The position numbers and the translations under genes are program-made. 10,347 nucleotides of DNA from an uncultured Collinsella sp. (GTDB taxonomy: Bacteria; Actinomycetota; Coriobacteriia; Coriobacteriales; Coriobacteriaceae): contig URVF01000042.1 of assembly GCA_900551185.1 (NCBI GenBank), forward strand, positions 1 to 10,347, given 5' to 3'. The stretch's first letter is position 1. Each line of letters starts with the position of its first letter. The notes under the pieces were generated by a model that saw only the letters and a list, made by a program, of their open reading frames with translations, was not told the DNA's origin and did no database searches. This document shows, one piece after another, positions 1-5,178 of the stretch.

Positions 1-50
1 GATCTACACGCGTAAGATCGTCGGCAGCGTCAGATGTGTATAAGAGACAG
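1..50 (+). other. Illumina Nextera P5/i5 adapter (artefact)
   Basis: Bases 1-9 are the end of the P5 primer (GATCTACAC). Bases 10-17 (GCGTAAGA) occupy the i5 index position and match, from memory, the index sold as S517/N517. Bases 18-50 are the 33-base Nextera read-1 adapter ending in the Tn5 mosaic end AGATGTGTATAAGAGACAG. This is library sequence left in the assembly. Genomic sequence begins at about 51, and no biological meaning should be read into the left edge. Confidence 0.98.
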
Positions 51-79
51 CACCCCAGGCGCCGCAATTAACTAAATTT

Positions 80-95
80 GGCCCCGTTTGGGGCC
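80..95. terminator. Hairpin, probable terminator downstream of the GNAT gene
   Basis: GGCCCC (80-85) pairs perfectly with GGGGCC (90-95) around a GTTT loop. Read on the minus strand it lies about 40 bases past the GNAT stop codon and is followed by AAATTTAGTT, a weak U-tract. It could also serve a plus-strand gene lost beyond the left edge, because ATTTG follows on that side. The stem is strong but the U-tract is poor on both strands. Confidence 0.5.
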
Positions 96-135
96 ATTTG
101 TCGTTCGAGTGAATTGTTGCCGTAAGGCCCAGCTT

Positions 136-627
136 TTACGCCTCGCGCAGCCAATCGAACGCGACACGCACCGTGCCGTCGGACACATAGACGATACCAG
201 CGCGCTCAAAGCCGGCCTTTATGATGGCACCCTGCATGGGCAGGTTATCCTGATGCGTGTCGATACGCAGGTGGTCGGCACGCTCCTTGGCAAAGGCAAA
301 CATCGCAGCCGCGATACCGTGCACGGTGCCGTCGGATGCCACACGGTGCAGCACGACGTACGGATTGTCGCTACGCCATTGCCCGTCCTCAATTACGTCA
401 TAGCACTCGTCCGGGCCCGGTAAAAAGGCAAACGTCGCCACCACGCGGCCGTCGACTTCGCACACATAGCTGCCACCAGCGGCAATATCGGCAGCCAGCT
501 GCTCGGCAGAAGGCGTGCCCTCGGGCCACTGCGTGGCGTTGCCATGCGCGCGCATAAAGGCGCGGGCCGCGTCATAGATAGCCATGACGGCGGGAATGTC
601 GGTATCGAGGGTTTTTCTGATCATCAC
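136..627 (-). CDS. GNAT-family N-acetyltransferase
   Basis: This 163-residue protein is a full-length, single-domain Gcn5-related acetyltransferase, which would move an acetyl group from acetyl-CoA to an unidentified amine. The N-terminus IRKTLDTDIPAVMAIYDAAR (about 3-22) is the usual first strand and helix. VCEVDGRVVATFAF (55-68) gives the central strands. VVLHRVASDGTVHGIAAAMF (91-110) is motif A, and LRIDTHQDNLPMQGAIIKAGF (120-140) is the typical motif B with the N-x-P-M and K-x-G-F elements. In the pyrophosphate-binding Q/R-x-x-G-x-G/A signature the first position is Thr101 (TVHGIA), while Gly104 and Ala106 are kept. The start is either GTG at 627 or the next codon, ATG at 624. GAGG lies 7 bases before the GTG and 10 before the ATG. 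It diverges from the small gene at 702 across a strong inverted repeat. The substrate cannot be inferred. Confidence 0.88.
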   Translation of the reverse strand: MMIRKTLDTDIPAVMAIYDAARAFMRAHGNATQWPEGTPSAEQLAADIAAGGSYVCEVDGRVVATFAFLPGPDECYDVIEDGQWRSDNPYVVLHRVASDGTVHGIAAAMFAFAKERADHLRIDTHQDNLPMQGAIIKAGFERAGIVYVSDGTVRVAFDWLREA

Positions 628-645
628 GCGGCGACCTCATGTTTA

Positions 646-677
646 TTGGTATCACTTTGATTGAGCAATGATACCAA
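646..677. promoter_or_regulatory. Perfect inverted repeat in divergent promoter region
   Basis: TTGGTATCA (646-654) and TGATACCAA (669-677) are exact reverse complements separated by 14 bases. The half-sites are centred 23 bp apart, about two helical turns. The repeat fills most of the gap between the divergent GNAT gene and the zinc-ribbon gene. It is well placed to be an operator for a dimeric regulator acting on both. No regulator gene adjoins it, and promoter hexamers within it are weak. Confidence 0.5.
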
Positions 678-701
678 CGTTTGGAGAAGGGCGCGAAACA
701 G

Positions 702-998
702 ATGGGAAGCAAAAAGCGAGCCGCCTGGTCAAAGGCCAAAAGCGAGTTTTTGGGCGCTGCTACCGGCGGCGATATGAGCGACCTGTTTGCGCGCGAGGAC
801 GAGCGCCGCGACGCCCTGGACGCCGAGCGCGATGAGGCCTGGCGCTACAAGTCGTGCGAGCGCAAAAACCGTTACGACACGCGCGCCGAGGCCGAGGCCG
901 TTATGGCCGAATGCGAAAACCGCGGGCGGCGTGGTTTGGCCTGCTACAAATGCGAATACTGCGGCGGATGGCACCTGACGTCGCACCCTTGGAAATAG
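702..998 (+). CDS. Small zinc-ribbon/zinc-finger-like protein, function unknown
   Basis: The encoded protein has 98 residues. The N-terminal half is highly charged and probably helical (residues 28-50 are rich in Arg, Glu and Asp). The C-terminal half carries metal-ligand candidates Cys52, Cys71, Cys81, Cys84, Cys87, His91 and His95. The clearest motif is Y-K-C-E-Y-C-G-G-W-H-L-T-S-H (82-95), a C-x2-C-x3-H-x3-H arrangement resembling the short C-G-G-W-H zinc knuckles of small bacterial and phage proteins. The start was placed at ATG 702 because GGAGAAGG (683-690) precedes it. A TTG at 681 in the same frame would overlap that ribosome site. No membrane segment or signal peptide is visible. It diverges from the GNAT gene and converges with rsmJ. 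Nucleic-acid binding is possible, but no function can be assigned. Confidence 0.75.
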   Translation: MGSKKRAAWSKAKSEFLGAATGGDMSDLFAREDERRDALDAERDEAWRYKSCERKNRYDTRAEAEAVMAECENRGRRGLACYKCEYCGGWHLTSHPWK

Positions 999-1046
999 GC
1001 GCCGCTTCGGCACGGCACTGACGGAGCGCCAGCTATCGCGCGCAAG

Positions 1047-1751
1047 CTACGGGCCCGGCGGCACCAAAACATCGTAACGAACGGCCTTGCCCGCAAGTTG
1101 ATAGCTCGGCTTAACGCCGGCAAGCAGTGGCCCCTTCACCGGCCGCTTGATAACGACCTTGCGCGGATGCACCGCAAGCGCGGCTTCGACCAACGTCTCC
1201 TCATCGGCGCACGGCTGTTCCAGATGATGCAAGAGTTGGAACTTCTTTTTAACCGCCGCGCTCTTGGTGCGCTCGGGAAACATGGGGTCCAGATACACCA
1301 CGTCGGGAGCGGTGAGCTCGCCCCGCCCGATCAGCTCAGCTGCATGGCAAAGGCCGGCAATGCTGTCCTCACCCGCATGTAAGCGCATGCGCGACACGGC
1401 AGCCGCAAGCGCCGGATCATCTGCCGCGCGATCCAAGGCGTCCTTGAGGAGCGCCGCGATCACGCAATCCTGCTCATACAGATCGACGGTAAAGCCCGCG
1501 GCCGCCAGCAGCAGCGAATCCTCGCCAAAGCCTGCCGTGGCGTCAATCGCCCATGGGCTCTCGATGCCTTTTGCGCGCGCAGCCTTTACCAGCAGTTCTT
1601 GCTGCAGACGGCCCTGCTTGAGCCGTGGAAGCATGCGGCCAAAATCGGCACGCAGCTCCATCGTGCCGTCGGTGAGCGTGAGGCCCTCGGACTTCCCGAT
1701 CAGCTCAAGCCCCGCGGACCGAGCAACAGAAAAGGGATCGACGACGCCCAT
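1047..1751 (-). CDS. rsmJ: RsmJ-like 16S rRNA (guanine-N2) methyltransferase
   Basis: This 234-residue protein (E. coli RsmJ/YhiQ has about 250) has the features of the family that methylates the exocyclic amine of G1516 in 16S rRNA using S-adenosylmethionine. Seen in the sequence: L-R-A-D-F-G-R (33-39) followed by a Q-G-R-x-Q-x-x-L-x-x-A motif; the SAM-binding D-A-T-A-G-F-G-E-D (70-78); an acidic end of the next strand in L-Y-E-Q-D (91-95) before A-A-L-L-K-D (99-104); the signature Y-L-D-P-M-F-P (153-159) followed by K-S-A-A-V-K-K-K (163-170); and V-V-I-K-R-P (199-204). The start is supported by AAGGAGT five bases upstream of ATG 1751. The gene lies 63 bases downstream of the 47-residue membrane protein gene on the same strand, so they may share a transcript. 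The family call is firm. Use of the exact E. coli site in this organism is assumed. Confidence 0.9.
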   Translation of the reverse strand: MGVVDPFSVARSAGLELIGKSEGLTLTDGTMELRADFGRMLPRLKQGRLQQELLVKAARAKGIESPWAIDATAGFGEDSLLLAAAGFTVDLYEQDCVIAALLKDALDRAADDPALAAAVSRMRLHAGEDSIAGLCHAAELIGRGELTAPDVVYLDPMFPERTKSAAVKKKFQLLHHLEQPCADEETLVEAALAVHPRKVVIKRPVKGPLLAGVKPSYQLAGKAVRYDVLVPPGP

Positions 1752-1814
1752 GGGTACTCCTTAACAAGCAAAACGAATACGTGAGCGCCGTTTATGTCGG
1801 CACCCAACCGTCCG

Positions 1815-1958
1815 CTATTGTCCCACATGCGACATGGCCCACAGCATCCCAATGCAAAGCACCGCCATCAATCCCGTGCACACGGCAGCGATCACAGAAT
1901 CACCCATGCGCCTTCCCAACGACCGCGGCTCATGCACTTGCCCTGCTCCGTACATCAT
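1815..1958 (-). CDS. 47-residue single-span membrane protein, function unknown
   Basis: A short reading frame on the minus strand encodes 47 residues beginning MMYGAGQVHEPRSLGRR. It continues with an uninterrupted hydrophobic stretch at about residues 21-42 (S-V-I-A-A-V-C through L-W-A-M) and ends SHVGQ before TAG. Its start has one of the best ribosome sites in the window: AAGGAGGAG (complement of 1961-1969), 4 bases before ATG 1958 and 7 before the second ATG at 1955. The basic residues before the helix (R-R at 16-17) suggest a cytoplasmic N-terminus by the positive-inside rule. It sits upstream of rsmJ on the same strand and diverges from the four-helix membrane protein gene. No homologue is recognised. 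The call rests on ribosome site plus topology only. Confidence 0.6.
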   Translation of the reverse strand: MMYGAGQVHEPRSLGRRMGDSVIAAVCTGLMAVLCIGMLWAMSHVGQ

Positions 1959-2119
1959 GGCTCCTCCTTCGGTCCAGCTCTTACCATGGACCCATCATCG
2001 CAGCGCCGCGCATACGCTGCCATCGATTTGACTTACGCCCAGCTTTCCTTTTTGAAAGGTTGGGTTTGGCTGCGCGGGCTCAATGCGCTTTCAAACGCAT
2101 GCATCGCCGCGTTGAACTA

Positions 2120-2150
2120 CAATGTGCTTCACCATATGTGCAGTACATTG
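2120..2150. promoter_or_regulatory. 31-bp imperfect dyad, operator candidate
   Basis: The segment is symmetric about base 2135. CAATGT (2120-2125) mirrors ACATTG (2145-2150), CT (2127-2128) mirrors AG (2142-2143), and CAC (2130-2132) mirrors GTG (2138-2140). In all 11 of 15 position pairs are complementary. It overlaps the putative -10 element TACAAT (2118-2123) of the gene starting at 2191, where a bound repressor would block transcription. As RNA it could also fold as an interrupted hairpin. Confidence 0.4.
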
Positions 2151-2151
2151 G

Positions 2152-2170
2152 GTGCGCCAAGTTGGCGTAC
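2152..2170. promoter_or_regulatory. 19-bp near-perfect palindrome upstream of the 2191 gene
   Basis: GTGCGCCAA (2152-2160) and TTGGCGTAC (2162-2170) flank a single central G. Eight of nine pairs are complementary and the ninth (2154/2168) is G opposite T. The site begins two bases after the 31-bp dyad and ends eight bases before the ribosome site. It is either a second operator or a leader hairpin. No U-tract follows, so it is not a terminator. Confidence 0.4.
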
Positions 2171-2190
2171 TCGTATCGAAAGGACCAGCC

Positions 2191-2592
2191 ATGAGCTTCA
2201 CTCGCAAGACTCTCAAAATCCTTGCTCTCATCTACTTTGTTTTGGGCATCGCCAGCCTCGTCACCGCCGGCGTCGGTATCGCCACGGGCGGTCTCGATTC
2301 CACGTACGGTTCGTACGCCACGCTCGCAGCGGTCGTGCTTATCGCCAAGGGTCTCGTCGACCTTGCCGCAGGCGTCGCCGGTATCAAGGGCGCCAACAAG
2401 CCTTCGCAGGTGGACGGCGCGTTTAAGCTCGGTATTGTTGCCGCGGTCGCCACGCTTGCCCAAGCGGTGCTCACGCTTCCCGCGTTTGGCGGCGACGCCA
2501 TCAACTTTGGCGCCTTTGTCATCGTGGTGTACGACCTGTTCTTTGTTCAGCAGGCACACGCCGTTAAGGCCGAGAACAAGGACCGCCTATAA
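2191..2592 (+). CDS. Four-helix membrane protein, function unknown
   Basis: This 133-residue protein is almost entirely hydrophobic. Likely membrane segments are residues 8-31, 43-65, 79-98 and 103-121, with a basic N-terminus (S-F-T-R-K) and a charged C-terminal tail (K-A-E-N-K-D-R-L). Small residues (Ala, Gly, Val) dominate the helices and two helix ends carry G-A/G-G pairs. No enzymatic or transporter motif is seen and I do not recognise the family. The start at ATG 2191 is preceded by GAAAGGA (2178-2184), six bases upstream. A longer frame opening at 2122 runs back through the promoter dyads and is unlikely. The gene stands alone, with its own regulatory region in front and a strong terminator 38 bases behind. 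This indicates a monocistronic, possibly regulated unit. Confidence 0.8.
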   Translation: MSFTRKTLKILALIYFVLGIASLVTAGVGIATGGLDSTYGSYATLAAVVLIAKGLVDLAAGVAGIKGANKPSQVDGAFKLGIVAAVATLAQAVLTLPAFGGDAINFGAFVIVVYDLFFVQQAHAVKAENKDRL

Positions 2593-2630
2593 GCGCTCGC
2601 TTCTCATAACCCCTGCAGCCAAGCAACTAA

Positions 2631-2666
2631 AAAGGGCCGATCGCGCATCTCCGCGGTCGGCCCTTT
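2631..2666. terminator. Bidirectional intrinsic terminator
   Basis: AAAGGGCCGA (2631-2640) pairs perfectly with TCGGCCCTTT (2657-2666). The stem continues inward through a T-G wobble and CGCG/CGCG to a six-base loop. The plus strand follows with TTTACGTTT and the minus strand with TTTTTAG. It ends the four-helix protein gene and can also stop transcription from rlmA. Confidence 0.85.
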
Positions 2667-2696
2667 ACGTTTGCCCAGATAAAACCTACCAAAATA

Positions 2697-2719
2697 AACC
2701 TGTCCCTTTTTGGCAGGTT
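2697..2719 (-). terminator. Hairpin just after rlmA, probable terminator
   Basis: AACCTG (2697-2702) and CAGGTT (2714-2719) form a six-pair stem that begins one base past the rlmA stop codon. On the minus strand it is followed by TATTTT. Its loop contains GTCCC/GGGAC, the same core seen in the repeat cluster at 3594-3700, so it may instead be a copy of a related intergenic repeat. Confidence 0.55.
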
Positions 2720-2720
2720 G

Positions 2721-3536
2721 TTAGCCGTGGCGGTACTCGGCGATGATGAAGTCGATGTCAGTCTGAAGGGTATCGAGGTTTGCCAAGCGCTCTTTGTCGG
2801 CGGGGCGCGTGCGGTAGTAGTACGGCGTCATCTGGAACACCGCCTCGATGTCCGCCTGGGTCTGAAGCGTAATAATCGCAGACACCCGCTGCGTTCCGAC
2901 CAACTCGAGCTCGGTGGTCTTCGGCAGCTTCTCATCGTTAAGGTACGGCGTGTCGTAGAGTACCTCCTTGAGCCCAAAGAGGTGACGAGCACCCGGCACC
3001 ACGGTGTAGAGCGAGCCCTCGGGCGCCAGTACGCGGGCAAACTCGCGCTCGTTAAAGGGAGCAAAGAGCTCGGTCACCATATCGAAGGCGCCATCGGCCA
3101 CGGGGATATCCTTCATGTTGGCCACAAAATAGGTCGCATCGCCGCGCTTGGCGGCCAGGCGCACCATCTCTTTGCCCAAGTCGAACCCGTAAGCGTCCAC
3201 GCCCGGCACCGCGCCCATGGCGCTGGTGTAGTAGCCCTCGCCACAGCAAATATCGAGCAGCGTCATGGGGCCATTCGTAGACGCGGCGCGCCCAGACGCC
3301 TGCTTGCGCACCAGCTCGACCATCACATCGCGCAACGGCGCGTAGTATCCACGGTTCAGAAAGTCGCGACGGCTGCGTGCCTGCGACTTGGGATCGCCCA
3401 TGGAGTCGCCGCTCTTGGACGAGCGCAGCAGATATAGATAGCCCTCGCGCGCACGGTCAAACCGGTGTCCGCCCGCGCACACAGCACCGCGTTCGTCATC
3501 CACCAGCGGCTCATGGCAAACGGGACACAACAACAT
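2721..3536 (-). CDS. rlmA: RlmA-family 23S rRNA (guanine-N1) methyltransferase
   Basis: This 271-residue protein matches the usual length of the family (E. coli RlmA 269), which methylates N1 of a guanine in helix 35 of 23S rRNA: G745 for RlmA-I, G748 for the RlmA-II/TlrB type. The N-terminal zinc site is complete: Cys4-x2-Cys7, Cys20 and His24, followed by F-D-x-A-R-E-G-Y. The family motif K-S-G-D-S (41-45), then A-R-x-x-R-x-F-L-x-x-G-Y-Y-x-P-L (53-68), is clear. The SAM site is L-L-D-I-C-C-G-E-G-Y-Y (93-103) with acidic Asp119 after the next strand. P-G-A-R-H-L-F-G-L-K-E-V-L-Y (181-194) is the typical C-terminal element. TAAGGAGT lies five bases before ATG 3536. Sequence alone does not decide between the G745 and G748 types. 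In family members of the second type the methylation contributes to tylosin tolerance. Confidence 0.92.
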   Translation of the reverse strand: MLLCPVCHEPLVDDERGAVCAGGHRFDRAREGYLYLLRSSKSGDSMGDPKSQARSRRDFLNRGYYAPLRDVMVELVRKQASGRAASTNGPMTLLDICCGEGYYTSAMGAVPGVDAYGFDLGKEMVRLAAKRGDATYFVANMKDIPVADGAFDMVTELFAPFNEREFARVLAPEGSLYTVVPGARHLFGLKEVLYDTPYLNDEKLPKTTELELVGTQRVSAIITLQTQADIEAVFQMTPYYYRTRPADKERLANLDTLQTDIDFIIAEYRHG

Positions 3537-3593
3537 GGCAACTCCTTAGCGCGGACTACACAACGCCCACCATTGTCGCACGCCTTCCCCGCC

Positions 3594-3700
3594 TAGTCAT
3601 TGGAGACGTTCTTGAATGACTAGTCGTTTTAGAACGTCCCCAATGACTACAAGGAGTGTCCCCAGCTGCCGGCAGAAAAGGAACGTCCCTAAGTGCCGAC
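3594..3700. repeat. Cluster of short related intergenic repeats (REP/MITE-like)
   Basis: Within about 107 bases the core GTCCC occurs three times in the same orientation (3636-3640, 3659-3663 region, 3685-3689), with GAACGTCCC exact at 3632 and 3681. A fourth, inverted copy (GAGACGTTC, 3603-3611) is also present. TAGTCATTGGAGACGTTCT (3594-3612) mirrors 3631-3649 with one mismatch, making a 56-bp dyad whose centre holds the palindrome GACTAGTC (3618-3625). A further palindrome CTGCCGGCAG lies at 3666-3675. The layout is like REP-type elements that form nested hairpins. No transposase is present. Confidence 0.6.
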
Positions 3701-3720
3701 TGGTTGCATTAGGAGTATCA

Positions 3721-3748
3721 TTGTCTGCGCAAATAAGCACGATATAGC
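3721..3748 (+). promoter_or_regulatory. Candidate sigma-70 promoter of the MATE gene
   Basis: TTGTCT (3721-3726) and TATAGC (3743-3748) are 16 bases apart and each matches four of six consensus bases. Transcription would begin near 3755, leaving a leader of about 14 bases before ATG 3769. The hexamers are only moderate, so this is a best guess. Confidence 0.35.
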
Positions 3749-3768
3749 ATGTTAGAGATTGAGAGCGT

Positions 3769-5151
3769 ATGGCTGATACCGCATCTAAGCACATCGATAT
3801 GACCACCGGCTCGCTGTGGCGCAATATTCCCCTGTTCGCCTTCCCCGTGGCCGCCACGAGCATCTTGGAGCAGCTGTCGAACCTCATCGCCACGGTCATT
3901 ATCGGCAACTTCTCGGGCGACCAGGGAACCCTCGCCATGGCGGCGGTCGGCTCCAATGTTCCGCTTACCAGCCTTATGCTCAACCTGTTTATTGGCATGT
4001 CGCTTGGCTCCAACGTGGTCATCGCCAACGCTATCGGCCGCGACGATCAGAGCATGGTCAAACGCGCCGTCCATACCTCGATTTTAATGGCGCTCGTGGG
4101 CTTTGTCGTCATCGCGCTGGGCGAGATCTTTGCCGAGCCCATGCTCGCCGCCCTCAACGTTCCCGCCGAAACCATGCCGCTCGCTTCGCTCTACCTGCGC
4201 GTCTTTTTGCTGAGCATGCCCTCGATCTTGCTCTACAACTTTGAGGCTGCGATCTTCCGCTCCGTCGGCATCACCCGCATGCCGCTGCAGGCGCTTGCCG
4301 TGTCCACCGTCCTCAACATTGGCCTGGACCTCATCTTTGTCCCCGTACTCCACTGGGGTGTCGCGGGCGTCGCCATCGCCACCGCCATCGCCTACACCGT
4401 CAGCGCCGCCACACTCTTTATCCGCCTGCTCAAGACCGACTCCGTCGTCCGCGTCACCCCACGCGACCTGGCTATCGACCCCGTCGCCCTCAAGCGCATC
4501 GTCAAGATCGGCCTGCCAGCCGGCATCCAAAGCGCCGTCTTTGCCGTAGCCAACATCATCATCCAGTCCGCCATCAACAGCCTGGGCACCGAGGTCATGG
4601 CGGCATCGAGCGCCGCCATGAGCTTGGAGTACGTATGCTACAACCTGCTCAACAGCTTTAGCCAGGCGTGCACCACCTTTGTGGGACAAAACCACGGTGC
4701 CCGCCAGATCGACCGCTGCACCAAAACGCTCAAGGTCTGCCTGGTCGAAGGCGGTATCGTCGCGCTCACCACGATCATCGTTATTGTCGGCCTGGGGCGC
4801 GAGATCTTGTCGCTGTTCAACAGCGATCCCAACATCGTCTCAATCGGCTATATCCGCGTGTGCTCGATCTTCCCGGCGTACGCCTTTAGCATGTTCTACG
4901 AAAACATGTCAGGCTACCTGCGCGGCTTTGGCATCTCGCTCACACCCGCCCTCATCACCATGATCTGCGTCTGCGGCATCCGCTTCTACTGGGTGTTCTG
5001 CGTGTTCCCGCACTTCCGCACCTTTGCGAACATCATGATGGTCTACCCCATCAGCCTGGGCACCACGGCGTTCTTTATGGTCGTGGCGGTACTACTTTGC
5101 CACCCGGCACGCACCTATCGCGCCACCAAAGCCAAAGCGACAGCCCGCTAA
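3769..5151 (+). CDS. MATE-family efflux transporter
   Basis: This 460-residue inner-membrane protein has the length and twelve-helix pattern of multidrug and toxic compound extrusion pumps, which export organic cations or drugs against Na+ or H+. The N-terminus has the family opening S-L-W-R-N-I-P-L-F-A-F-P (15-26), followed by a helix with E-Q-L-S-N-L and V-I-I-G-N-F (about 34-48). A-A-V-G-S-N (about 58-63) and I-G-M-S-L-G-S (about 75-81) are typical loops of the first half. The second half repeats the pattern at I-V-K-I-G-L-P-A-G-I-Q-S (from about 244) and in V-G-Q-N-H-G-A-R (from about 304), a MATE hallmark. The ribosome site before ATG 3769 is weak (GAGAG, three bases away). The next Met, residue 11, has no better one. 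It converges with lysR after only 27 bases, with no terminator visible between them. The substrate is unknown. Confidence 0.92.
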   Translation: MADTASKHIDMTTGSLWRNIPLFAFPVAATSILEQLSNLIATVIIGNFSGDQGTLAMAAVGSNVPLTSLMLNLFIGMSLGSNVVIANAIGRDDQSMVKRAVHTSILMALVGFVVIALGEIFAEPMLAALNVPAETMPLASLYLRVFLLSMPSILLYNFEAAIFRSVGITRMPLQALAVSTVLNIGLDLIFVPVLHWGVAGVAIATAIAYTVSAATLFIRLLKTDSVVRVTPRDLAIDPVALKRIVKIGLPAGIQSAVFAVANIIIQSAINSLGTEVMAASSAAMSLEYVCYNLLNSFSQACTTFVGQNHGARQIDRCTKTLKVCLVEGGIVALTTIIVIVGLGREILSLFNSDPNIVSIGYIRVCSIFPAYAFSMFYENMSGYLRGFGISLTPALITMICVCGIRFYWVFCVFPHFRTFANIMMVYPISLGTTAFFMVVAVLLCHPARTYRATKAKATAR

Positions 5152-5178
5152 ACACCGCACTCAACGCCACGACAGTCA

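Larger units (their letters stand above)
1959..2190. other. 232-base divergent intergenic region
   Basis: This gap separates the 47-residue protein gene (minus) from the four-helix protein gene (plus). It holds a short inverted repeat ATGCG-N8-CGCAT (2083-2100), a TACAAT hexamer (2118-2123) that is a good -10 candidate for the plus-strand gene, and two dyads described separately (2120-2150 and 2152-2170). An alternative promoter pair is TTGAAC (2112-2117) and TATGTG (2135-2140), 17 bases apart. I found no convincing promoter for the minus-strand gene and no further coding frame. Confidence 0.4.

Noticed and set aside
999..1046. Terminator between the convergent zinc-ribbon gene and rsmJ
   Set aside because: Only a four-pair GCCG/CGGC hairpin near 1001-1011 is present, with no U-tract on either strand.
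1794..2426. Plus-strand frame of 210 codons over the intergenic region and into the four-helix gene
   Set aside because: Composition is His/Arg/Ser-rich with no motif, and it overlaps the membrane protein gene in another frame and the promoter dyads. The minus-strand 47-residue gene and the gene at 2191 explain the region better.
3594..3700. CRISPR array
   Set aside because: The repeated units are short, imperfect, partly inverted and spaced irregularly by 22-27 bases between cores, and no cas gene is present.
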